NCBI GenBank assembly: GCA_015063165.1
Contig: SUSZ01000010.1
Span: 1 to 59,655 of the forward strand
Length of the DNA: 59,655 nt
Direction of reading: 5' to 3'
Source: Thermoplasmata archaeon
Lineage (GTDB): Archaea > Thermoplasmatota > Thermoplasmata > Methanomassiliicoccales > Methanomethylophilaceae
Of the stretch, positions 44,166-53,877 are shown one piece after another (position 1 is the first letter of the stretch; each line of letters begins with the position of its first letter). Both the position numbers and the translations under genes were made by a program. Under the pieces are notes generated by a model, which saw only the letters and a program-made list of their open reading frames with translations, had not been told where the DNA came from and made no database searches.

Positions 44166-44574
44166 CTAATTTTTGATTCGTATTATCAAAGATAACAGAC
44201 AATTGGTCAGATTCCACACGCAGTCCTTCGTGACAATGGCATCGAACGACGCTTTCCTGAATATGGGCCTGACAGCATCATCCTTGAAGAATTTGATATT
44301 CGGACCCATGTCGGAAGCGATATCCGATGCAGTATCAAGCATCGCTTGGCACCTGTCTATGACAGTAGCATCGTAGCCCATGCGAGCGAACCCTATAGCC
44401 AGATTCCAGCACCTTTGCCTATGTCCAAGACCTTGCTATAGTTGTGGCCTGTCAGAATCTGGCGGAGAACCCCGCGGATTATCGGATTGTTTTCGACATG
44501 AGCCTTATAACCTCGACGACTGCGTGAGCACGCAACGACCAGTTGTCGTCGAAACGCTCTTCGAGAGACTTCAT
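44166..44574 (-). pseudogene. Decayed class I SAM methyltransferase
   Basis: Three frames on the minus strand give pieces of one methyltransferase. They are MKSLEERFDDNWSLRAHAVVEVI; then AHVENNPIIRGVLRQIL-TGHNYSKVLDIGKGAG; then NLAIGFARMGYDATVIDRC and FFKDDAVRPIFRKASFDAIV. The joins need two frameshifts, the GCG of motif I is now GKG, and the C-terminal half is missing after WNLTN. It is a clear relic, next to the MATE genes. Confidence 0.75.
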
Positions 44575-44696
44575 CGATGGCCCGATTGTGTTAGTCTTAT
44601 TTCATGTTTGGTTGTATAGTCCGGTAATATCAGATATTGTTAAATCGATAAAACCACAGAATCGTACATTGGAACTGATGATCCATTCGATATGAC

Positions 44697-46088
44697 TCAT
44701 GGATTGGCGGACTTCTCGTCCATATGCATGCCCTTGTGGGCATCCACATCCCTAACCAGCTTCTTCAGATAATGGGATGCGAACCCTGTGATCACGAACA
44801 TCATGATGAAGTTCGTAAGGTCGCACGCCCAATAGATGGCATGGAGCGATATCGTGGCCGCTACTGCGAACATTCCGAGGAACATGAACTCCCTGGTGAG
44901 GGTGAGCACGCTCGCGACGACGGCATGCCTGGAGGCCTGCAGGATGGAGGTCCCCACAATACGGAACGTGTGGAAAACGCACGTCAGCGTGTAGATGCGA
45001 AGCGCCAGAGCCATCTCGTCGTGTATCGGCAGCATGCTCTCGGAGTTCATAAAGGCGTTTACAAGGATATCCGCGGACAGGAATAACGCTATCATGAACA
45101 CGAATTCCATCGACAGGGTGTACTTGTAAGTGAGTTTGCAGCTCTCGATGATCTTCTTGGAATCGTCCTGCCCTATAGCGGCGGATATCACCGGGATCAG
45201 TGACTTTCCGATGGCTATGGTCGGGATCAGCGCTATGGAGATGAAACGGAACGCATAGGTGTATGCGACGAATCCTTCCTCTCCTCCGCAGCTGTAGACG
45301 ATGGCGTTCTGAGGAACGCTGATCAGAGGCTGGACCAGCATTTCGAAGATGCATGGGATCGCTATTATCATGACCTCTTTCAGAGGGTCCTTGCGGAAAT
45401 GGTAACCCCTGAGTTTCATGGCGAGGTAGGTCTTTCCGGAAAGATACCACCAGAACGCGATGGCGGTGATGGCTATGAACGAGAAACAGGTGGCGAGGGA
45501 CGCCCCGAGAACTCCGAGGTTGAGCCCGTATATCAGGATGGGGTCCAGGACCATGTTCAGCAGAGAAGCGATGACGGAGAGCAGCATGGACTTGCGAGCG
45601 GCGCCCTCGGATCTAAGCAACCCTGCCCACACGGCATTCATCATAAGGAAGAAGGAACAGACCAGAAAGGGACGGGTGTACTCCATGGAGAGGTCCAGAT
45701 TCTCATCGCCGCTGCAGAACACTATGATCGGCTCCGCCGCGAACCACATTATGGTGGCAGCGACTATCGAGAACAAGATCACCACATAGATGGAGCCTGC
45801 CACTATGTTCTCGGCGGAGTCCTTGTCATCTGCACCAATGTATTTGGCAACAGCGGCCGAGACTCCCACCCCTATGCCTGTTCCGACGCAGGCGATCATG
45901 CCGTAGATGGGGTGCGAGATAGAGATGGCGGACATTGCCTCCGCCTCCAACCCCGAGCACCATATCCCGTCTATGAAGGTCTGCAGGTTCTCCACGATGA
46001 GTGCGCATAACAGGGGCAAGGACATCGCCAGCAACGCCCGCTTGGGATTGCTGAGAAGATTATCGACGTCCTTGGTCCTATTGGCCAT
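44697..46088 (-). CDS. MATE-family multidrug exporter
   Basis: The 463-residue protein has twelve predicted membrane helices with the N-terminal SLPLLCALIVENLQTFIDGIWCSGLEAEAMSAISISHP signature and the LLRSEGAARKS loop of MATE proteins. It likely extrudes a cationic compound using a proton or sodium gradient. ATG 46088 lies after a 286-nt AT-rich gap with no gene. It is a tandem paralogue of the next MATE gene. Confidence 0.88.
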   Translation of the reverse strand: MANRTKDVDNLLSNPKRALLAMSLPLLCALIVENLQTFIDGIWCSGLEAEAMSAISISHPIYGMIACVGTGIGVGVSAAVAKYIGADDKDSAENIVAGSIYVVILFSIVAATIMWFAAEPIIVFCSGDENLDLSMEYTRPFLVCSFFLMMNAVWAGLLRSEGAARKSMLLSVIASLLNMVLDPILIYGLNLGVLGASLATCFSFIAITAIAFWWYLSGKTYLAMKLRGYHFRKDPLKEVMIIAIPCIFEMLVQPLISVPQNAIVYSCGGEEGFVAYTYAFRFISIALIPTIAIGKSLIPVISAAIGQDDSKKIIESCKLTYKYTLSMEFVFMIALFLSADILVNAFMNSESMLPIHDEMALALRIYTLTCVFHTFRIVGTSILQASRHAVVASVLTLTREFMFLGMFAVAATISLHAIYWACDLTNFIMMFVITGFASHYLKKLVRDVDAHKGMHMDEKSANP

Positions 46089-46114
46089 ATGGAGTGTTAT
46101 TGAAAAAGGGTAAA

Positions 46115-46245
46115 AATAACAAGCAGTCGGAACTAGTCAAAAATATTCAAAATATGGAATAAATGTTATTTCATTATAAATTATTTACAAAAAATATTAC
46201 TATAGTAACACTTAATATAAATATAGTATGTTTGATACTGAATGG
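46115..46245. promoter_or_regulatory. AT-rich control region between MATE genes
   Basis: The sequence has several TATA-like runs (AAATTATTTACAAAA, TTAATATAAATATAG) and no gene. It would carry the promoter of the 44697-46088 gene and possibly a drug-responsive operator, which cannot be identified by eye. Confidence 0.35.
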
Positions 46246-46374
46246 CTTGTTCAGCAAAGTGCGTATTTCCTAATACGAACAGACATTGTTACAAATAAGC
46301 AGGATTACACCAATATCTGCCCAATAATGAAAACCATAGCCGGCGTCTAGGCAGCCGGCCATGTATTTTGAAGC

Positions 46375-47757
46375 TCAAATCGCGTTCCTATCGTGAAGCT
46401 CCGCTTCCTTCGTGAACCTCTTGAGCTCTCTCAGAGCGAACCAGCACAGGCAGAACGCTCCGAAGATGTGGACGCCCACCATCGAATAGATGATTCCCTC
46501 GTAAGGATCGACGCCCATATAGCCATAAGCCGCGATCGCGTACAGCGCGAGCTTCACGACTCCCCAGAACATGTAGTAATACATGGGGATCTTGGCCTTC
46601 TTCATGGCCTGCAACATAGACGATGCGACCAGCATCATGGCGCTGAAAGGTATCAGGAAGACCGACACCCTCATGGTCCAGACGAACATCGGCAGCAGCT
46701 GATGCATGGACTCCTCGGTGGTCATGATGGACATGAACGGATCGGCGAATACGAACAGGATGATCGAGAATATTATGCTGAATCCCAGCACAAGCTTGGT
46801 GGAGTAGATGAAACCTGTCTTCAGCTTCTCCAGATCTTTTACCCCATAAGCGGCGGAGCACACAGGCAGCATCGCCATCTCGACCGCTCTTCCAGGAAGG
46901 TTTACGACCCCGATGTACCTCCAGGCGTAGTTATAGAACATGACCGCAGAGGTTCCTCCAGCGATGATGAGGAAGATTCTCTGGAGGAAATCAGTGAGGT
47001 TAGAGATCAGCATCTGCACGGTCTTAGGACCACCGACACCAAGAACCTCGGACATGGCGCTCTTGTCGACGCGGAAATTGGAACGGTCTATCCTGAGGAT
47101 GGTCTTTCCGCTGACGTACCAGTAGAGTCCGATCACGACCGCTATTAAAGCGGATATGACGGTGGATAGTCCGGCTCCGAACACTCCCATTCCGAGCGCG
47201 TAGATTAGGATGGGGTCTATTATCATGTTCAGTATAGCGGATATGGACTGGATGATAGTGGACTTCTTGGCTGCGCCCTCTCCCCTAAGCATTCCTCCCA
47301 CGATGGATATCAGGATGACGGCAGGGGACATGAGGATGTACGGCAGCATATACTGGATGGCTTCCTCGCGGACGTCTCCGGCACCCATGATGTCTATGAC
47401 CAGATTGATGAAGACAGCCACGAGGACGGACGCGATAATGGAGAAGATTATTCCGAGAATCACAGAGTTTGAAACGAGTTTCGCAGCAATCTCATTCTCG
47501 CCACGAGCAAGACGGGCGGCCACAGTCGTCGTAACTCCGGCGGCTACCCCCAAACCGGCGCACATCATGAGGCCGTACACAGGTACGATGGTGGAGATGG
47601 CAGAAGCGGACTGCGCCCCGAGACCGGACACCCAGTATGTGTCGACGAACTGGTTGATCTCGACCACGGCCAATGCGATCAGGAAGGGCAGGATCATGTT
47701 CCTGATAGCGGCCTTAGGCTCCCCTATCATCTTCTTCAAGTCGTCTTCCTTGCTCAT
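46375..47757 (-). CDS. MATE-family multidrug exporter (second copy)
   Basis: The 460-residue protein shows the same topology as the previous gene: ILPFLIALAVVEINQFVDTYWVSGLGAQSASAIS and MLRGEGAAKKS. Sequence identity with its neighbour appears moderate, so this is an old duplication. ATG 47757 is preferred; a frame 7 codons longer exists. The 286-nt gap between the two MATE genes is very AT-rich and has repeated TATA-like runs, so each may have its own promoter. Confidence 0.88.
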   Translation of the reverse strand: MSKEDDLKKMIGEPKAAIRNMILPFLIALAVVEINQFVDTYWVSGLGAQSASAISTIVPVYGLMMCAGLGVAAGVTTTVAARLARGENEIAAKLVSNSVILGIIFSIIASVLVAVFINLVIDIMGAGDVREEAIQYMLPYILMSPAVILISIVGGMLRGEGAAKKSTIIQSISAILNMIIDPILIYALGMGVFGAGLSTVISALIAVVIGLYWYVSGKTILRIDRSNFRVDKSAMSEVLGVGGPKTVQMLISNLTDFLQRIFLIIAGGTSAVMFYNYAWRYIGVVNLPGRAVEMAMLPVCSAAYGVKDLEKLKTGFIYSTKLVLGFSIIFSIILFVFADPFMSIMTTEESMHQLLPMFVWTMRVSVFLIPFSAMMLVASSMLQAMKKAKIPMYYYMFWGVVKLALYAIAAYGYMGVDPYEGIIYSMVGVHIFGAFCLCWFALRELKRFTKEAELHDRNAI

Positions 47758-47947
47758 AGTTGAACCGACATGCAACAATCTGTATTTAGTGTTACTTAAC
47801 TAAGTTGGATGATACGGAACATAGTGTACCGATTGTTGATTGTTTTAAGGAGGTTATTGTTAAGAACATGTCGGACGCCCAAGCATCGTCGAAACCGATG
47901 CGAACCACCAAGAAATTTTATGATGTGCCGAATGTAATACGGAACGT

Positions 47948-50149
47948 ATGCCGGCACAGATGACCCTCAAGGTCGCGATGGCTCAGAGCCAATCCGAAGC
48001 CGGGTACGGGCGCGCTCGCATAGACACGGCCACCCGTTCCGCTCTCGGGACCGAGGTAGGGGACACCATCGAGATACTGGGCAAGCGCTCCGTGGTCGCT
48101 AAAGTATTCAAATGCGCCCCGGAGGAGGAAGGGATGGGCCTGATCTGCATCGACGGCCTCACCAGGACCGATGCGATGGTCAGCGTGGACGAGAACGTCG
48201 TCGTGAGGAAATGCAACCCCCGGCCGGCGGCCAGCATAACACTGTCCCCGAACATACCCCAGGGGAAGGTCATCCGCTTCGAGAAAGGGATAGAGAATGT
48301 GTTCAGGCGCGGCCTCATGGGGAGGCCCCTGGTGGAGAACACCAACATCATCATCCCGAACGTGGCCCTCATGGGAAACCGCTCCACGTTCTGCGTGTCC
48401 GCCACCGTCCCAGAAGGGCCTGTGATCGTCACCGAGGACACCGGGCTGAGCATAATGGGCTCCGCCAAGAAGGGGAAGGGCGCCCAGACGGGAAGGCAGA
48501 AGGCCACCTACGACGACGTCGGCGGGCTGGACGAGGAGATAAAGAGGATAAGGGAGGCCGTCGAGCTCCCGTTGAAGCATCCCGAGCTGTTCGACAGGCT
48601 GGGGATAACCGCTCCGAGAGGAGTCCTCCTGTACGGACCTCCCGGGACAGGGAAGACCCTGATAGCCGAAGCCGTCGCAAACGAGTCCGGAGCGTCGCTC
48701 TTCTCCGTTCGCGGACCCGAGATCATCAGCCAGTATCACGGCGAGAGCGAGGAGAAGCTCAGAGACCTTTTCAAAGCCGCGGCGGCCAAAGCCCCCAGCA
48801 TCATATTCCTTGACGAGATAGATTCCATCGCTCCGAACCGCGACGGAGCCGGCGGAGAGGCCGAGAGAAGGGTCGTCGCACAGCTCCTGACCCTCATGGA
48901 CGGTCTCGGAAGCAAAGAGAACGTCATAGTGATAGCCGCCACGAACAGGGAGGAAGCCATCGATCCCGCCTTGAGAAGACCCGGAAGGTTCGACAGGGAG
49001 ATCGAGATAGGGATCCCAGGACGCAAGGCGCGCAAGGACATCCTAACAGTACATATGAAGAATATGCCCCTGGCGGGAGACGTCGACGTCGACAGGATCG
49101 CCGCCATGACACAAGGGTTCGCGGGCGCCGACCTGGCGGCACTGTGCAGAGAGGCGGCGATGAAATGCCTCGGGCGCTGGAAGGACAACATGGACCCCAG
49201 CCTTCCCATACCCAACTCCGTCCTGGAAGGGATGAAGATCTCTATGGCCGACTTCACCTCTGCCGCTGCAGACGTCGAGCCGGGCGGAATGAGAGGCGTC
49301 CTCGCCGAGATACCCAAGGTCTCATGGGACGACATAGGCGGGCTGGACGACGTCAGGAACAAGCTTAAGGAAGTCTTCCTGACAGATGCGAACAGAGAAG
49401 CGTTCGAGAGGCTGGGGATACCCCCTTCCAGAGGGATCCTGCTTTACGGGCCGCCGGGAACGGGAAAGACCCTGGTCGCGAAAGCCATGGCCAACGAGTC
49501 TGGGACCAACTTCATATCTGTCAGCGGGCCGGAGCTCATAGTCAAATGGGTCGGAGAATCCGAGAAGGCCATCCGCCAGACGTTCAGACGCGCAAAGCAG
49601 ATGGCCCCCTGCATAATCTTCTTCGACGAGATGGACGCGATAGCGCCTGTCCGCGGGAATAGCGCCGACAGCAGGTTCTCCGAGAGGATGGTCGCTCAGC
49701 TGCTCACATCGATGGACGGCATAGAGAACGTGGGGGACGTGTTCGTGATGGGGGCGACCAACCGCCCCGACATGATCGACCCTGCCCTCCTCAGGCCAGG
49801 AAGGTTCGACAGCATGGTCCTGATCGGGAAGCCGGACACCGCCTCGAGGCTCAGCATACTGAAGGTCCACTCCTCCAAGATGCCCCTGAAAGGCGTCGAT
49901 CTCGAGGACATAGCCCGCCGCACGGACGGGTACGTGGGCGCAGACCTCGCCGCGCTGTGCAGGGAGGCCGCATTATGCGCCTACAGGAGGGACCATGACG
50001 CGCCCTGCGTCGAATCGAGGGACTTCGAAAAGGCGCTGCAGGAGGTCAGGCCATCGGTCAAGCCGGAGGTGCTCGACAGCTACAAGAACATCGAGTCGAA
50101 GCTGAAAGAGCGCAAGGACAGCTGGGACGGCCCCGGGTTCTACTCCTGA
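47948..50149 (+). CDS. cdc48: Cdc48/VCP-family AAA+ ATPase
   Basis: This 733-residue unfoldase has the N-terminal double-psi/N domain (1-190). Two AAA modules carry Walker A GPPGTGKT at about 230 and 501 and Walker B FLDEIDS and FFDEMDA at about 287 and 557. Each module has an [21 protein letters not shown] second region. The C-terminus is GFYS, a hydrophobic-Tyr-X tail that can dock the 20S proteasome. A TATA-like AAATTTTATGA lies about 30 nt before ATG 47948, fitting a leaderless start. Confidence 0.96.
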   Translation: MPAQMTLKVAMAQSQSEAGYGRARIDTATRSALGTEVGDTIEILGKRSVVAKVFKCAPEEEGMGLICIDGLTRTDAMVSVDENVVVRKCNPRPAASITLSPNIPQGKVIRFEKGIENVFRRGLMGRPLVENTNIIIPNVALMGNRSTFCVSATVPEGPVIVTEDTGLSIMGSAKKGKGAQTGRQKATYDDVGGLDEEIKRIREAVELPLKHPELFDRLGITAPRGVLLYGPPGTGKTLIAEAVANESGASLFSVRGPEIISQYHGESEEKLRDLFKAAAAKAPSIIFLDEIDSIAPNRDGAGGEAERRVVAQLLTLMDGLGSKENVIVIAATNREEAIDPALRRPGRFDREIEIGIPGRKARKDILTVHMKNMPLAGDVDVDRIAAMTQGFAGADLAALCREAAMKCLGRWKDNMDPSLPIPNSVLEGMKISMADFTSAAADVEPGGMRGVLAEIPKVSWDDIGGLDDVRNKLKEVFLTDANREAFERLGIPPSRGILLYGPPGTGKTLVAKAMANESGTNFISVSGPELIVKWVGESEKAIRQTFRRAKQMAPCIIFFDEMDAIAPVRGNSADSRFSERMVAQLLTSMDGIENVGDVFVMGATNRPDMIDPALLRPGRFDSMVLIGKPDTASRLSILKVHSSKMPLKGVDLEDIARRTDGYVGADLAALCREAALCAYRRDHDAPCVESRDFEKALQEVRPSVKPEVLDSYKNIESKLKERKDSWDGPGFYS

Positions 50150-50223
50150 CGGGGCTCGGAAAGCGCACGCTGGACATGCGGAAGCATTGTGGCCGCAGAA
50201 ATCGGCCTGAAGAGGATTCCAAA

Positions 50224-50307
50224 TCATCTGAGCAGGAACATAGCTGCCATGATCACAACTATCACAGCTGCGACGCCGCCCATGATCATCATGTTTTTGC
50301 GTGCCAT
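50224..50307 (-). CDS. 27-residue single-helix membrane peptide
   Basis: The frame MARKNMMIMGGVAAVIVVIM-AAMFLLR is a basic start, one hydrophobic helix (7-25) and a positive end. It has its own promoter signs: TATA-like GATTTATCTA about 40-50 nt upstream (50330-50342) and SD-like AGGGTG about 11 nt before ATG 50307. The stop is TGA. No family is known. It lies between cdc48 and the 88-residue membrane protein, so it could be a small regulator or subunit. Confidence 0.5.
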   Translation of the reverse strand: MARKNMMIMGGVAAVIVVIMAAMFLLR

Positions 50308-50397
50308 AGTATCTGGGACACCCTATCGAGCGTTTTTAGATAAATCTATTGGAACAATGCTCCCAGATCGGAGACGGTATTCGTCCATAGGGACAGT

Positions 50398-50664
50398 TCA
50401 AAGCTTCCCCTTGGACTCCTCCTTGCGCTTGAGGGCGTATTCCTCGTACCTCTTCTCCGAGGACATCTCGTCCCTCATCATATAGACCGCATAGATCATG
50501 ACGACGAAGGTGAGGATGCCGGTCAGAGACACGCAGATGTTCACGAACTTTCCCGCATCCATCGCACCGGCCGAACGCTCGAGGATCGCCCATATGAACG
50601 TTGCCGCGAGAATCACGAAGGCGACGCTCGCGATGACCGTCGCTATGATCTCTTTCTTCCGCAT
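50398..50664 (-). CDS. Small two-helix membrane protein
   Basis: The 88-residue protein has two hydrophobic helices (7-29, 42-65) and a charged tail ending in KRKEESKGKL. ATG 50664 is 1 nt after the Sel1 gene's stop, so it is in that operon and may anchor or assist the Sel1 protein. The function is unknown. A longer upstream frame is only a shadow. Confidence 0.68.
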   Translation of the reverse strand: MRKKEIIATVIASVAFVILAATFIWAILERSAGAMDAGKFVNICVSLTGILTFVVMIYAVYMMRDEMSSEKRYEEYALKRKEESKGKL

Positions 50665-50665
50665 G

Positions 50666-51496
50666 TCAGGACTTCCTCCTCTTCTTCTTGAACGAGGGCT
50701 CCGGAACCGGCTCTCCGAGCTCTTCCAGACGGGATATCGCATCGGAGTTGCCCTTGCGGGCGGCCTGCGTGTACATGTCCACGGCTTCGAGGCGGTCCTC
50801 CGCCTCGGTCATGGACCCGTAGCGGTAGAGCGCTTTCGAATAGCCCCTGTCGGCGGCCCTCTTGAGGTGCTCCATCCCCTTCTCGCAGTCCTTCAGCTCG
50901 TCGAAACATATCTCCGCCAGACGGTACTCCGCGCGTGGGGTTCCCGAACGCTCCAGCCACACGACAGCCTGGTCCAGGTCCTTCTCGGTCCCTCTGCCCC
51001 ACATGTACAGCTCGCCCAGGTTGGTCATCCCTCTGGAATAGCCCCCTTCAGCAGAGCGCTTGTACCACTGGAACGCCTTCTCCGGGTTCTCGTCGACGCC
51101 GTTCCCGTAGTCGTACATCACGCCGATGTTGCACATGGCCTTGGCGTTGCCCATGCCGGCGGCCTTCTCGTACAGCTCGGCCCCCTTCGCCTTGTCCTTC
51201 TCGCAGTTCAAACCGATCGCGTAGCAGTAGGCCAGGTTGCGAACCCCAGAGGAATCCCCGAGATCGGCGGCTTTCCTGAAGAGCTCGACGGATTCCTTCT
51301 TCTGATCCTCATCGCCATCGGCGAAAGCCACACCCAGACGGACCATGGACGCGGTGCACCCCTTGTCCATATTGGAACGCAGGATGGCGATAGCCTCAGG
51401 ATCAAGCGGGGAGGCTTCCATCAGAGAGACCGCTCTGTCGAATCCTTCGCGGACCTCGCGGTCGTCGCTGGATGATGCAAGGGGAACGTCCATCAT
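50666..51496 (-). CDS. Sel1-repeat protein
   Basis: The 276-residue protein holds about five to six Sel1-like TPR units, seen as repeats of [AG]..LG..Y..G.G...[DN]...A..[WL][YF]...A (for example GELYMWGRGTEKDLDQAVVWLERSG). Such proteins are usually adaptors in signalling or assembly. The start is ambiguous between ATG 51496, 51493 and an upstream frame at 51568; 51496 fits the TATA-like TTTTATTAGA about 35 nt upstream. The tail is basic (KKKRRKS). Confidence 0.82.
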   Translation of the reverse strand: MMDVPLASSSDDREVREGFDRAVSLMEASPLDPEAIAILRSNMDKGCTASMVRLGVAFADGDEDQKKESVELFRKAADLGDSSGVRNLAYCYAIGLNCEKDKAKGAELYEKAAGMGNAKAMCNIGVMYDYGNGVDENPEKAFQWYKRSAEGGYSRGMTNLGELYMWGRGTEKDLDQAVVWLERSGTPRAEYRLAEICFDELKDCEKGMEHLKRAADRGYSKALYRYGSMTEAEDRLEAVDMYTQAARKGNSDAISRLEELGEPVPEPSFKKKRRKS

Positions 51497-51530
51497 GTCT
51501 ACGTAATCTGCGGAAGGTCTAATAAAACGT

Positions 51531-53075
51531 TCAGAGGGATTTCGCCATGTAGGGGAGCTCTTCCTCATATCCGAGCGACCTGTAGTAGCCCCTGACGCCC
51601 ACTCCGCTGGTCACCCTGATCCTTCCGTAGCCCTTCTCCCTGGCTATCCTCTCGGCTTCGGCCACGAGCTCCCTTCCGAACCCGCGGTGCTGCCAGTCCT
51701 CGCCCTCGTCCCCGATGGCAGCGGTCCTGCCGAAGACCTTCAATTCCCTTATAGTGGCTTCCGGGCCGTCGTCCAGCCTCAGCCTCACATATCCGACCAG
51801 CCAGTCCTCGTAATCGAACGAGATGAAGTGCTCCGTGCCTCCGCAGGCCTCGTAGACCATGTCGTTCATAACGATCTTTTCGGGATCGTCCAGGGATATG
51901 CCAGCATGGCCGACCTCCCTGCAGCGGATGCACCTGCACCTCCTGCCCTCGGAAGCCATCCTGGATTCCACTATCTGGCGGATGTTGCTCTTTGTGATGC
52001 CCGCTGCGATCTGCGGGACGGGGATGTCGCGCTGGATCCTCTGGATGCGTACGTACTCCGGGACAATCGACTTCATATCCGACAGCAGGGCGGCCGCGGT
52101 GTCGACGTCGTAGGGCTCATAATCGCCGGCCTTCCACATGTCGTACAGCTTCGTCCCTTCCATCACCAGGGTGGTGTAGAACTTCAGCATGTCCGGCCTG
52201 AAATCGGGGTCGTCGAACACCCTGCGGAAGCATTCCAGGTCCTTCTGAGGGGAAGAGCCGGGAAGCCCTGGCATGAGATGGTAGCACACCTTCAAGCCGT
52301 GCTCCCTGCACTCCCTGGTGCACCTGCGGACGGCTTCTATCCCATGTCCCCTGTCCACCCCTGCGAGGATGTCGTCGTCGAGGATCTGCACCCCCAGCTC
52401 CACCCTTGTGGCGCCCAGGGACATCGCCCTCTCGATCTGCTGCGTGTCGAATACGTCCGGACGGGTCTCGACGGTGAGGCCCACGCATCTGCATGCGGAG
52501 GTCTCGTTGAGCTTCTGGGCCTGCTCCAGAGTCTCGGAATCCGCCCCGTTCATGGCGTCGAAGCACCTGCGGACGAACATCTCCTGGTACTCCGGCTCCC
52601 TGCTGGTGAAGGTCCCGCCCATTATGATGAGGTCTATCTTGTCGGTCTTGTGGCCTATGTCCGAGAGCTGCTTCAGCCTGTCCCTCACCTGCAGATAAGG
52701 GTCGAAGCAGTTCCTCTCCGCGCGTCTGGCGGCCGGCTCCTTCCCGGTGTACGACTGCGGCGACCCGTTGACCACCCCTCCGGGACAGTACGCGCATTTC
52801 CCATGGGGGCAGTCGTGCGGGGACGTCATCACAGCCACCACCGCCACCCCGCTGATGGTGCGGGTGGGCTTCTTGAGAAGGAACGGCGTCAGCAGCTTGC
52901 GGTCCTCCGGCTCCACCTCTGCCAGTATCTCCGAGTTCGGCGGCACTCCGGGAAGCCCGTACTTCTTGCAGAGCTTCAGCTTGAGGTTCTGCAAGGCTTC
53001 GCGGCTCGTTATCGAACCGTCCTTGACGGCGCCTATGATCTCGGCTGCCAGAGAGGAGACGCGGGGATCAGCCAT
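51531..53075 (-). CDS. elp3: Elp3 tRNA uridine-34 acetyltransferase
   Basis: Elp3 forms 5-carboxymethyl-type modification of wobble uridine using acetyl-CoA and a radical SAM cluster. The 514 residues carry the 4Fe-4S motif CPHGKCAYC (C89, C94, C97) and a C-terminal GNAT acetyltransferase domain (about 380-514, with RGFGRELVAEAER). ATG 53075 overlaps the end of the small gene at 53068 by 8 nt. It is convergent with none of its neighbours. Confidence 0.95.
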   Translation of the reverse strand: MADPRVSSLAAEIIGAVKDGSITSREALQNLKLKLCKKYGLPGVPPNSEILAEVEPEDRKLLTPFLLKKPTRTISGVAVVAVMTSPHDCPHGKCAYCPGGVVNGSPQSYTGKEPAARRAERNCFDPYLQVRDRLKQLSDIGHKTDKIDLIIMGGTFTSREPEYQEMFVRRCFDAMNGADSETLEQAQKLNETSACRCVGLTVETRPDVFDTQQIERAMSLGATRVELGVQILDDDILAGVDRGHGIEAVRRCTRECREHGLKVCYHLMPGLPGSSPQKDLECFRRVFDDPDFRPDMLKFYTTLVMEGTKLYDMWKAGDYEPYDVDTAAALLSDMKSIVPEYVRIQRIQRDIPVPQIAAGITKSNIRQIVESRMASEGRRCRCIRCREVGHAGISLDDPEKIVMNDMVYEACGGTEHFISFDYEDWLVGYVRLRLDDGPEATIRELKVFGRTAAIGDEGEDWQHRGFGRELVAEAERIAREKGYGRIRVTSGVGVRGYYRSLGYEEELPYMAKSL

Positions 53076-53313
53076 AATAGACGTTCCCGAAGGATTTCGG
53101 AGGCTCCTCCTCTGCGGGAGGCTCGCCGATGCGATCCATGTACTCCACCTGGAGCTGGTTGATGTAGCGAACGGTGCCGTCGTCCAGCTCGAAGACCAGG
53201 GCGGTGATGCCGCCCATGACGGAGACGCCCTTCAGAGTGCCTTCCGTCGAATTACCCCTTCCATGGTGCACGCTGAATCTGCTTCCGGGCACCAAAGCGT
53301 AGCTGTCATCCAT
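53068..53313 (-). CDS. Small beta-barrel-like protein upstream of elp3
   Basis: The 81-residue protein reads as short beta strands (GTLKGVSVMGGITALVFEL and GTVRYINQLQVEYMDRI), a pattern resembling an SH3/Sm-like barrel. It overlaps elp3 by 8 nt and follows the wHTH gene by 4 nt, so the three are one operon. I do not recognise a family; the C-terminus ends in PPAEEEPPKSFGNVYYG. Confidence 0.65.
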   Translation of the reverse strand: MDDSYALVPGSRFSVHHGRGNSTEGTLKGVSVMGGITALVFELDDGTVRYINQLQVEYMDRIGEPPAEEEPPKSFGNVYYG

Positions 53314-53317
53314 ACGA

Positions 53318-53776
53318 TCACTTTTTAGACATGAGATCCTGGAAATGGACCACGGTCTTGCGGTAGTTCTCCATAGCCATCGAAACGTTGGACTCAGCGA
53401 AAGCCCACGCCTTGGAAAGGTCTCCGAACCTGATGCGGTACCCCTTGCGGGACTGTCCGTCGTTGTCGACCTCCATGGTCTCGAGGAGATCCATGGCCTT
53501 GAGCTTGTTGATGTGGCGATATACGGTGGGTTTGGTGGTGCCCAGAAGGGCGGCGAGTTCCTCTGCGGACCATGCCTTCGTGGGAAAAGCCATGAAGTAG
53601 TCCATGAAAAGACGATAAGGAACGCTGTCCCTGACACCTGACACGTCGGTCTTCGGGTCGTATCCCTTGGGAAGGTACCCTATCTGCGTGAGGAATGTCT
53701 CAGCTACGATGTTCGGATCCGAGATTCCCACGAGCGGGGTGTTGCTTACGACCTGCATCTCGAACAGTGATCTCAC
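53318..53776 (-). CDS. ArsR-type winged-helix transcriptional regulator
   Basis: The 152-residue protein has a winged HTH (about 65-115: WSAEELAALLGTTKPTVYRHINKLKAMDLLE) and a basic wing. The start is a GTG at 53776, about 28 nt after a TATA-like AAAATAAAAC, compatible with a leaderless transcript; ATG 53758 is an alternative. It may regulate the elp3 operon it heads. Confidence 0.8.
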   Translation of the reverse strand: MRSLFEMQVVSNTPLVGISDPNIVAETFLTQIGYLPKGYDPKTDVSGVRDSVPYRLFMDYFMAFPTKAWSAEELAALLGTTKPTVYRHINKLKAMDLLETMEVDNDGQSRKGYRIRFGDLSKAWAFAESNVSMAMENYRKTVVHFQDLMSKK

Positions 53777-53832
53777 CTTGAGGGACGAGAAGTTATGATT
53801 AGTTTTATTTTTTTAGGTAGAATCGAAACTAT

Positions 53833-53863
53833 GACGCCCCTAGGGGAAAAAGGAAGGGGCGTC
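53833..53863 (-). terminator. GACGCCCCT/AGGGGCGTC hairpin after the XRE gene
   Basis: A 9-bp perfect inverted repeat with a 13-nt loop lies 15 nt downstream of the XRE gene stop. It separates it from the promoter of the wHTH gene. Confidence 0.55.
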
Positions 53864-53877
53864 TTGGATAAGATCTT

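Noticed and set aside
47868-47963. 31-codon frame (MSDAQASSKPM...) just upstream of and overlapping cdc48
   Set aside because: The SD is too far away, it overlaps the cdc48 start in another frame, and the cdc48 TATA box lies inside it. It is more likely untranslated promoter sequence.
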